Shown piece by piece: positions 33,352 to 41,136 of a DNA stretch of 64,000 bases (positions are counted from its first letter, which is position 1; the number at the start of each line of letters is the position of its first letter). A model generated the notes under the pieces. The model was not told where the DNA came from and did not search any database. It saw only the letters and a list, made by a program, of their open reading frames with translations. This stretch comes from Rachicladosporium sp. CCFEE 5018 (lineage: Eukaryota > Ascomycota > Dothideomycetes > Cladosporiales > Cladosporiaceae), in the NCBI GenBank assembly GCA_002077045.2, contig KZ111173.1, positions 243,322 through 307,321 on the forward strand, written 5' to 3'. The translations under genes and the position numbers were made by a program.

Positions 33352-34791
33352 ATGGCTGGCCGGCGACGCCATGCTCGCCGACGCTCTCCTCCTGGCTATG
33401 GCTACGACGCCCCGATCACGATCCGCATAGGCAGCCGGCGTAGCGCAAACAGGTATCACGAAATGCAAGCGACTGGTCCTCGAGATGCAGGCCGCTTTGC
33501 TCGACTCGTTGACGATCAAGTGCGCATGCACCCAGATGATCCTCTCATGATCTCGATCAACGGGCACCAGAATTGGCTTAGTGAGCTGCTCGGTGCCTGC
33601 TTCGAAGACTATTGGGAAGGCATCAGCGAGCTAAGTCGAGAGCTGCAGTTTGCCGGCACAGCGCAGTTCCCCGAGAAAGCCTCCATGGCCGGACAGTACG
33701 TACCATGGACATTCATCACTGATCAAATGAATGTGCCTGAAGTGTACTACTGGTCAGTCGGCATGGAACCTCCGGAGAGCGATGAGGAGCGAAGTATGCC
33801 TGTCATCGAGCAGTATCGGATGCGTGTTGGCGTATGGTCTCTGGGACGCGGTGCTTGTAGATTTGATCGCGGAGTCAGTACTACTTTGATCTTCACCCGG
33901 AACACGCCTGTTGCCGAGCACGTCGTCGGAGAGATCATGTTCCCATATCTTTACGCCAACCAGGATCTTTCACAGCCTCGAGGAGACGAAGAAGGCATCT
34001 GCTTCATCTTCATTCGTCTCTACTGGCTCCTCACAGACTGGCAGAATATTCTGCGCGCACTCATTACTCGTCTCGATGAAGCAGAAATCAACTCGCATGG
34101 CCAGCAGTTTCCCGTCAAGTTGCGCACAAGGACAATGCACATCGAAGTCGATCGCATCTACGAGCTGAAGGACTACCTCCGCTTCCACTCTCGCAGTTTC
34201 AAGAAGCTGAAGAAGCTACAGGCCGACGTACCAGTTCCGGAGCAAAAAGACCCGCTCTGGGACGATATGGACGACTCGATTGATGATCTCGAACAATTCG
34301 ACAGCAAACTCGACAGTCTCAAAGAGCGATTCAACAACTTACTAGATCTCGAGTTTAACATCCAGAATGCCGAGCAGAGCGATGACAGTTCATTCCTGAC
34401 CACAGTGGCAACGCTGTTCCTGCCTATCTCGTTTCTGGCATCAGTCTTCGGCATTACCACCATCACCTGGCCTGCGATCTACTATCTCTACGTCGCCTTA
34501 CCGATCCTTGTCCTCTCATGCATCTTCGTCTTCGTCTACCCAATCACCGTGCGGCGGTACCAAAAGGCGCGGTATGGCCTTGAGTCGACCAAGATCACAC
34601 TAAGACCGAGAGACTTCACTATGTTGGGCAAGGAGCTGCCGGATGGTGTGGACCTGCCAGGCGAGAGCCGGACGTCAAGGCTGAAGAATCGCGCGCAGAG
34701 GCACTCAGTCGGAGAGAAAGCAGCGCCGCGGTCGAGGTCTAGGGCAAGGAGTCAAAGTCGGCTGAGAGGAGAGAAGGATGGGAGTTATTGA
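33352..34791 (+). CDS. CorA-like membrane protein, copy 1
   Basis: 479 residues in one exon. A long N-terminal cytosolic region with coiled-coil segments (LEQFDSKLDSLKERFNNLLD) leads to two closely spaced membrane helices near residues 340-405 (TLFLPISFLASVFGITTITW, then YYLYVALPILVLSCIFVFVY), the layout of CorA/Mrs2-type transporters. The usual GMN selectivity motif after the first helix is absent; FGITTITW stands there, so Mg transport cannot be assumed. The C-terminus is basic and disordered. Start: the first ATG after an in-frame stop. Four base differences between copies in the first 12 codons are all synonymous in this frame, which supports translation from here. An alternative spliced N-terminus is noted upstream. 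Copy 2 differs by four residues. Confidence 0.75.
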   Translation: MAGRRRHARRRSPPGYGYDAPITIRIGSRRSANRYHEMQATGPRDAGRFARLVDDQVRMHPDDPLMISINGHQNWLSELLGACFEDYWEGISELSRELQFAGTAQFPEKASMAGQYVPWTFITDQMNVPEVYYWSVGMEPPESDEERSMPVIEQYRMRVGVWSLGRGACRFDRGVSTTLIFTRNTPVAEHVVGEIMFPYLYANQDLSQPRGDEEGICFIFIRLYWLLTDWQNILRALITRLDEAEINSHGQQFPVKLRTRTMHIEVDRIYELKDYLRFHSRSFKKLKKLQADVPVPEQKDPLWDDMDDSIDDLEQFDSKLDSLKERFNNLLDLEFNIQNAEQSDDSSFLTTVATLFLPISFLASVFGITTITWPAIYYLYVALPILVLSCIFVFVYPITVRRYQKARYGLESTKITLRPRDFTMLGKELPDGVDLPGESRTSRLKNRAQRHSVGEKAAPRSRSRARSQSRLRGEKDGSY

Positions 34792-34881
34792 AGTCTGCTC
34801 AATCAGCAAATAGAGCCTTCGCTATGGCGCTGGATTACATTCTACACATATCCTATACACCCCCGTTCCCTTCATTCCATC

Positions 34882-36507
34882 TCACTTCTTCTCCTTCGGC
34901 GCCAACATCAACTCCGGCCTCACCGTCCGATCAAACTCATCACTACTCAACGCCTTCAACTCCATCGCACTTTCCTTGAGTGTCAAACCCTTCTTATGCG
35001 CGTTCTTCGCCACCTTTGACGCCATATCATACCCAATCACGGGATTCAGACACGTAACCAACATCAAGCTCTCCTTCAAGATATCGCCAATCCGCTTCTC
35101 GTCAGCTTCCATGCCCTCGACGAGATGTTTCCGGAAGGATGTCATGCCGTCTGTAAGCAGCCGCGCGGAGTGCAGGAGATTGGAGATCAAGACGGGTTTG
35201 AAAACATTGAGCTCGAAGTTTCCCTGGCTGCCCGCAAAGGTCACAGCGGCATTATTGCCGAAGACTTGGCAGCAGAGCATTGTCATACTTTCACATTGTG
35301 TTGGGTTGACTTTACCCGGCATGATTGAGGAGCCGGGTTCGTTCTCGGGTAGCTTCAGCTCTGCTAGCCCGCAACGGGGTCCGGAGCCAAGAAACCGGAT
35401 GTCCTGGGCGATTTTGAAGAGCGAGGCGGCGAGCGTATTTAGCGAGCCGTGAGCTTCTACGATCGCGTCGTGCGCTGCTAGGGCTTCGAATTTGTTTGGC
35501 GCGGTGACGAATTTCGTTCCTGTCATGGAGGAGACTTCCTCGGCGATGCCTTCTGCGAAGCCGACGAATGTGTTCAAGCCTGTGCCCACAGCTGTGCCGC
35601 CTTGTGCTAGATTCCGTAGGCGGGGAAGCGCGGACTCGAGACGCAGGATGCCGTATTCGAGTTGTGTCACGTAGCCTGAGAATTCCTGGCCGAGCGTTAG
35701 AGGCGTCGCGTCTTGTAGATGCGTCCGACCGATCTTGATGATCTTGTCGAATTGCTGGGCTTTGGCATGGAGGGCGTCTTTGAGGGCTATGAGACTGGGG
35801 ATGACGGCTTGCTCGAACTCGAGGACGGCGGCTATGTGCATTACGGTGGGGAAGGTGTCGTTCGAGGAAGCGGACATGTTGACGTGGTCGTTCGGGTGGA
35901 CTGGCTTCTTCGACCCCATCTTGCCGCCGAGAATCTCGATGGCGCGGTTGGAGATCACTTCGTTGGCGTTCATGTTTGACTGTGTGCCGGAGCCTGTTTG
36001 CCAGACTACGAGAGGGAAGTGGTCGAGGAGTTTGAGCGAGGCGACTTCCTCAGCAGCTTGCTGGATCGCTTTCCCGAGCTTGGGGTCGAGTCCATATCGC
36101 ATGTTCACTGTTGCTGCCGCGCCCTTGAGAATGCCAAACGCTCGTACTATGGGCGGCGGCATGCGGTCTTGTGGCTGGTTGATCTTGAAGTTCTCTAGTG
36201 ATCGCTCCGTCTGCGCTCCCCAATACCTGTCGTTCGGGACCGGTACCTCGCCGAACGCATCGCTCTCTGTCCGCGTCTCTTGTGCCATCTTGACTGTGGT
36301 GTTGAAGCCTCGCGAAGTCGCAAATGCGAACTTGGTCGCTCTCGAAGGGCAGGATTGAGACGCTGAAGTTATGCTCGATCCAACTCGCCGAGGTGTCTTC
36401 GCTACTCGTGCCAGACACGTGAACGTCCGTCGTGCTGTCACTGCGGGGGATTGAGCTACCAAGCGGAGCTCTGAGGGTAGAGTGGTTCGAGCCGCGGTGC
36501 GGAGCAT
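34882..36507 (-). CDS. FUM1: fumarate hydratase, mitochondrial/cytosolic, copy 1
   Basis: 541 residues, one exon. Residues 1-72 are an Arg/Ser/Thr-rich mitochondrial presequence, ending near RGFNTTVKMAQETRTESDAF. The mature part is class II fumarase: NDRYWGAQTERSLENF, QTGSGTQSNMNANEV, HPNDHVNMSASSNDTFPT, IGRTHLQDATPLTLGQ, and the superfamily signature GSSIMPGKVNPTQ near residue 395. It interconverts fumarate and malate in the TCA cycle. The Met of VKMAQET is a plausible second start for a cytosolic form; fungal fumarase is known to be dual-localised. It converges with the CorA-like gene (90 bp apart). An inverted pair of CCAAT boxes sits about 115 bp upstream. Complete and apparently functional. 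Confidence 0.97.
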   Translation of the reverse strand: MLRTAARTTLPSELRLVAQSPAVTARRTFTCLARVAKTPRRVGSSITSASQSCPSRATKFAFATSRGFNTTVKMAQETRTESDAFGEVPVPNDRYWGAQTERSLENFKINQPQDRMPPPIVRAFGILKGAAATVNMRYGLDPKLGKAIQQAAEEVASLKLLDHFPLVVWQTGSGTQSNMNANEVISNRAIEILGGKMGSKKPVHPNDHVNMSASSNDTFPTVMHIAAVLEFEQAVIPSLIALKDALHAKAQQFDKIIKIGRTHLQDATPLTLGQEFSGYVTQLEYGILRLESALPRLRNLAQGGTAVGTGLNTFVGFAEGIAEEVSSMTGTKFVTAPNKFEALAAHDAIVEAHGSLNTLAASLFKIAQDIRFLGSGPRCGLAELKLPENEPGSSIMPGKVNPTQCESMTMLCCQVFGNNAAVTFAGSQGNFELNVFKPVLISNLLHSARLLTDGMTSFRKHLVEGMEADEKRIGDILKESLMLVTCLNPVIGYDMASKVAKNAHKKGLTLKESAMELKALSSDEFDRTVRPELMLAPKEKK

Positions 36508-36889
36508 GGCGAGAGGGTTGGAGGGGACGTTCAGAGGGAAGACTAATGGAACGTGCGAATGAGATATATGGTCTATGTTTCTAGAATAATTTGATCTTCA
36601 CAATGATTGTTACTTACTACATTGGGAGCTCCCTCCCAATGGCACCTCCGGTTGACCCCGACAGCGCGGGTTGAAGCGGGATCGCCTCGTGAATATACTC
36701 ACACTGTGAAATCTGATATAGCCATTCCGACAGTGCAATACACTCCTTGCCTTTCAAGGCAATCACATAATCTCACACATGTTCAAACTGCAGTATGCTA
36801 GGTCTCGCGAGCCAGTTTGGATGTGGAGCAAGTCATACTAGAGCTCCAGCGGCATTGGCCCTGCTATGCAACCCCCCTATTGATCTTCC
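36508..36889. other. FUM1 promoter region and CDT1 3' flank
   Basis: 380 bp between two minus-strand genes. It holds the CCAAT palindrome described separately and no gene. Confidence 0.5.
36620..36641. promoter_or_regulatory. inverted CCAAT-box palindrome upstream of FUM1, copy 1
   Basis: CATTGGGAG, a CTCC loop, then CTCCCAATG: a perfect 9-bp inverted repeat with one CCAAT box on each strand. It lies about 115-135 bp upstream of the fumarase start and is retained exactly in copy 2 while surrounding bases changed. The fungal HAP (CCAAT-binding) complex is a known regulator of respiratory and TCA-cycle genes; binding here is inferred. Confidence 0.5.
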
Positions 36890-38353
36890 CTATGCCCCAG
36901 CGTCCGCGAGCCTCTGCTTCAGATCCGCCAGCCCCAACTTCCCCTGTCTCGTTACGACCACGCCCTTCACATTGCCGTCCAGCACCTTGACGAACCCCGG
37001 CATGACCTCAGCAGCCATGAGCGTCAGACATCTCTCTGCCTCCTCCCTACTAATCGGGTTCCTTAGGCTCTGCTGTATGTCCCGAACCAGAGCCTGCATA
37101 GCGAAGCTGGCGCGTGACTTCCCCACAGTCAGCATCTCCAGCACCCTTGCCACGTCCTCGATCCGATGGAGTGCTGACTTGCGCTCGAGCTCGTCGCGGC
37201 TTGGGCCTTCAGGCATGGAAGCAGCGTGATTCTGCTTGGCCAAGATGCGATCAAGGAGACTTGTGCCGCGATTTCGGACTCCGACAGCGCTCTTGTCTGC
37301 TGGCATGATCACAGCTTTCTCGGCCGCCTGCAAGACCTTCGCAGCGGCTTGACCGGATCGGAGGTCAGATAAGCGCTGCTCGCCTTTGGCGTAGAGTGGT
37401 CCGGCTTTCGCTGAGGATGCGTGTTGCTGTACGTCTGCCAATGGGAGTTGTCTGATGAATGCGCGGCCGGTGCAAAGCTCATTAGGAGTCGCTGCGCAGA
37501 AGACCGACCACGCCTTCTGCACGTGGGCTTCGAAGTCCGCACTTAACTGCGTCTCGTCGATGAGTCGTCCTGCACGAGGAAGGTCGTCATGATCCAGCAC
37601 CTTAGCTAGGAACATGCCAGCGCGAGCTCGATCTTCCAGAATGAATGTTGCTTTTGATCCCTGCTGTGCAAGCAGCTTGCGCACGTCGATGGCTGTCACG
37701 GTTCTCTTCCGCCAGCTTGCGGTCACAGCCGGTAGTAGTGTCTTGATGGGTATAGCTGCGGACGACCCGCCGTTGTGTGCGTACTGCAAGCTGATAGCAG
37801 TCAGGAAAGCCGAGTACAGCCGTATGAAGTCCTGTAGCTCCTCTGGCAGGTCCGCAAAGTGCAGTACTCTGTCTGTCTCTGGCGTTGCAGGCGGTGTGTC
37901 CAGTGGTCGCTGACGTTTGCTCGGCTGTAGAGGTCCCGGTGATGTCGCTCGGAGGTTCAGCTTGTCAAATAGTTGCGCCGCACTCTTAGTCGGCGTTTGT
38001 GCGGGAGACATTGGCAATACATCGTGTTGTCGTTGAGCCTGAGGTGTGGCAGGTCTAGTCGCTCGCTTCATGAACTTGGCGAAGACGCGCTCTTGAGGCT
38101 TCGGTGCGGGCAAGACTGGCTGTTCTGGCTCCTCGCTGACGGACTCCAATGCCCGCTTCCTCTTGCTCCGCCCCTTCACGGCGACAGGCCGAGGCGGTGG
38201 TGTAGCTGCTCTATCGTGTACGACCTTCCTGCGCTTCCCAACGATTGCATCTTCGGTGCTTTGTGTGTGGTCATTGGCTATCTCAAGGTCGTGTTGTGGC
38301 TGCTCTGAGACTTCCTCGTCCTCCGTTTGCTTGCGTTTTCTTGAAGGAGCCAT
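36890..38353 (-). CDS. CDT1: DNA replication licensing factor Cdt1, copy 1
   Basis: 487 residues, one exon. The first 170 residues are basic, disordered and Pro/Thr-rich with nuclear-localisation-like clusters (KGRSKRKRALE) and several SP/TP sites. The middle (HFADLPEELQDF... to EAHVQKAWSVFC) resembles the Cdt1 central winged helix. The C-terminal block, GTSLLDRILAKQNH, ALHRIEDVARVLEMLTV, SFAMQALVRDIQQSLRNPIS and EVMPGFVKVLDGNVKGVVV, matches the Cdt1 C-terminal winged helix that binds MCM. Cdt1 loads MCM2-7 at origins in G1. The protein ends LADAGA at TAG; in copy 2 the same codon is AAG and the frame runs on. The gene is divergent from the fasciclin gene (744 bp). Confidence 0.83.
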   Translation of the reverse strand: MAPSRKRKQTEDEEVSEQPQHDLEIANDHTQSTEDAIVGKRRKVVHDRAATPPPRPVAVKGRSKRKRALESVSEEPEQPVLPAPKPQERVFAKFMKRATRPATPQAQRQHDVLPMSPAQTPTKSAAQLFDKLNLRATSPGPLQPSKRQRPLDTPPATPETDRVLHFADLPEELQDFIRLYSAFLTAISLQYAHNGGSSAAIPIKTLLPAVTASWRKRTVTAIDVRKLLAQQGSKATFILEDRARAGMFLAKVLDHDDLPRAGRLIDETQLSADFEAHVQKAWSVFCAATPNELCTGRAFIRQLPLADVQQHASSAKAGPLYAKGEQRLSDLRSGQAAAKVLQAAEKAVIMPADKSAVGVRNRGTSLLDRILAKQNHAASMPEGPSRDELERKSALHRIEDVARVLEMLTVGKSRASFAMQALVRDIQQSLRNPISREEAERCLTLMAAEVMPGFVKVLDGNVKGVVVTRQGKLGLADLKQRLADAGA

Positions 38354-39097
38354 AGTGTGTAAGTATCGATGTGCGATCTATGATGGACGGTATGAGATGA
38401 GAAGTGTAGAAGATGTGACTTAGACAATGTTGCGGAGATGTAGTATGTCTGACTGTTGATGCCTCGCGGGGAGGTGGTGGTGGCTGGTGGAGCGCGTAAA
38501 GTGATTTTGCGGGAGACGCGACTTGGCCCGAGCGTGTTCACCTCGCGTTTCCCTTCCCCTCCACGCTACCGGTACCGTAAGATTGCAACAATTCATGCAC
38601 TCAAACATGCTGAACACAGATAATCTCCTGGACGACGTTCGATAATGACGATGAGAGAGCGCCTTACGCATTGCAGCCAGTTATTGCGACGGTTCGACTC
38701 TCTCTCGTATGGCCCCAAGTGCTTAATGCGAGCACCCCAGGCTTCGACATCGCAGCATTCGTGGCCATCTCGGCTCCAGGAGAACCCAAATACTGCCCAT
38801 CCAGCAGCTGCTACATGTGAAGGCCGTAGTAGTAAGTGTGTATGTACGAGCTCATCACCGTTGCCTGATGGACGGCACCGGTCACGAAGTCACTCCTTCA
38901 CTTTCACTCACTGCATGATCTCGCGTTCGCAGGGCTCGGAAGCGGAAGGACCGACCACACCATTCGTCATCGATGTCGTGCCCTCGCGTGCCTAGACACA
39001 TCGAGGTGGCGCGTCCATTAGGGCACAGGAGTACATGTAGGTAGAAGAATAACCTCTCTCTCTCTCTCAGCTTATATTCTGCAACACCATCTCAACC
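38354..39097. other. divergent promoter region, CDT1 and fasciclin genes
   Basis: 744 bp with no supported gene. A CT-rich run (39,053-39,070) lies about 30 bp before the fasciclin start, a common feature of filamentous-fungal promoters. The middle differs in length from copy 2. Confidence 0.5.
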
Positions 39098-40629
39098 ATG
39101 AAGATCTCCCACATTTTGCCGCTGGCGGCGCTGAGCACTGCATTCGTGATCCCAGCTGAGGAGGTACTAGCTAAGAATGCCATCGAGGACAATCATCGTG
39201 GCAACTCGATCTACGACGATGTTGTGGCCAGCAAGGACGACATTCTTGAGAGCTTCAAGCAGCACTTCGAGGATCTGACCGAGACGACCTCGAATGGCTG
39301 GAACAGAGTGTCGAGCAAGGCGCAGAACGCCCTCGATGAAGCATTCGGTGCTGCATCTGAGGTTGCCTCCAACGTCAATGACAAGATTCATGAGACAGCC
39401 TTCGATGCCCAGGCATGGCTCGACTCCGAGATGACCTCGTTCGCCGAGACGTTCGATGATCCGCACCACGGCCCACCGCATGATGGACCATCTCACCACG
39501 GCCCGCCACACCATGGTCCAGATCACGGTCGCCTGCACCATCCGCCGCATCACCACGAGCCGAACGAGACTGTCTACCAGTTGATCGCTGGCAGTAAGTA
39601 CACCACTAAGCTTGCGAAGCTCATCAACGACTTCCCGGATCTTGTGAAGACGCTAAACAGCACGAAGGCGAACTACGTAAGTTCAGATGGTCTATCTCCA
39701 CGTTTGCCTACGTATGTACTGATCCCAGGTAGACGATCTTCGCACCCACCGACAAAGCCTTCGAGAAGATCCCCGAGCATCACCACAAGCCCAGCAAGGA
39801 GTTCCTCGAGGCTCTGCTCTCCTACCACGTAGTCCCCGACTTCTACCCCGCCGGCCGTGTTCTTGTCAGCCACACTGTTCCAACCTTGTTGAAGAGCAAG
39901 CACCTCGGCGCCGAGCCCCTGCCGCAACGCCTGAGCTTCCATATCGGCCTCCGTGGCCTGACAGTCAATTTCTACAGCCGCGTCGTGGCGATCAACATCT
40001 TCGGCACGAACGGTGTGATTCACGGCATTGATTCCATCCTCATCCCGCCGCCGAGCGTGATCAAGATCATCGACCTCCTGCCGGGCGAGTTCAGCACGCT
40101 TGAGCTCGGGCTAGGCAAGACGGGCTTGTTGGAGAAATTGAACACGACGGACCACAAGGGCGGAACCTTCTTCGCACCCTCCAACTTCGCCTTCAAGAAG
40201 CTCGGTCCCCGGATCAACGCCTTCCTCTTCTCGAGCTATGGACAAAAGTACCTCAAGGCCCTTCTCGAATACCACGTCGTGCCCGACAACACCCTCTACT
40301 CAGACGCTTACTACAAGGCCGCCTCTGAATCGCAGGAAGGCATCCCGAAGGGCTACTTCCACGTCGACCTCCCTACACTACTCGAGGATCGCCACTTGAG
40401 CGTCGATATTGCGAGATATGGTGGCTTCATCAGCATCAAGATTAATGGCTTCAGCCGCGTTGCTGTGCAGGATGGCATTGCGGAGGATGGGGTTATACAT
40501 GTTGTGGGTGATGTGCTTGTGCCGCCGAAGAAGATTGGGGGTGTGATGCAGATGTGGGAGGGCGGGGAGATGGAGGTTGAGGAGTTGGTGGATAGGCTTG
40601 AGCCGTTTCTTGGCAAGAGTGACTTGTAG
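39098..40629 (+). CDS. secreted two-domain fasciclin (FAS1) protein, copy 1
   Basis: Exon 1 (39098-39676) and exon 2 (39733-40629) join in phase across a 56-bp intron; 491 residues. Residues 1-25 form a signal peptide (MKISHILPLAALSTAFVIPA). A helical acidic region follows, then a His/Pro-rich linker (residues about 125-155, PHHGPPHDGPSHHGPPHH). Two FAS1 domains come next: ETVYQLIAGSKYTTKLAKL with TIFAPTDKAFEKIPEHH and SYHVVP, then IIDLLPGEFSTLELGLGKTG with TFFAPSNFAFKKLGP and EYHVVPDNTLYSD, ending with GVIHVVGDVLVPPKK. FAS1 proteins act in cell adhesion at the surface or wall. No GPI signal is visible at the C-terminus. The His-rich linker could bind metal; that is inference. Confidence 0.88.
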
Positions 40630-41136
40630 AGGACGGTGCGACGAACAGGAGGTCGATGACTGAGGACGAGTGCGATTGTATGAGTGGTAGTGAAAGGGGA
40701 AGCGTTGGAGCTGTACGACGGAATTCGAGGGTCTGGGACAGATAACGAGATATGTATACGAACGAGGCATTTCCACCAGAACAAACTTTCTCTCATCGTC
40801 TCGTTCACGGTCTCCTCATTGACCGCTTCCCCTCACTCACTACTCTGCTCGACCTTCTTCATCGCCTGTCCTGTAATCCGCTGCGTCGTGCCTTCCTCAG
40901 ATCCTGCAATCCTGACCAGGGCTCGGCTTGGCACGGCAATCTGCAGGTGACTCCACCGTTATCGGACGACCTGCAGCTCCAGCTTGCATGCGCAGCCAAA
41001 ACTTTTGCAAAGAAAGTCCTCCAAGTCACACGCCGCATTGCATATCAGAGCTTTCGCAGTGAACGGCCCCCCAATACCTCCAATTCATCCTCTCGAAGCT
41101 GCCGCATGATCAAAGTCTTTCCTTGAGATCAGCACC
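40630..41136. other. intergenic, ARG5,6 promoter and leader
   Basis: About 500 bp. The right 210 bp are well conserved with copy 2 and include the TGACTC element. No gene. Confidence 0.5.
40948..40953 (+). promoter_or_regulatory. TGACTC, candidate Gcn4/CpcA site upstream of ARG5,6
   Basis: TGACTC, the core of the TGASTCA element bound by the Gcn4/Cpc1/CpcA bZIP factor of general amino-acid control, lies about 185 bp before the ARG5,6 start and is conserved at 62,257-62,262. Only six bases match, so chance is not excluded. Confidence 0.4.

Noticed and set aside
33328..33430. Frame reading DIHKYWPEWLAGGVTLGDAL just upstream of the CorA-like start, suggesting a frameshift
   Set aside because: Differences between the copies are amino-acid changing in this frame (plus a stop in copy 1) but silent in the MAGRRR frame, so the latter is the translated one.
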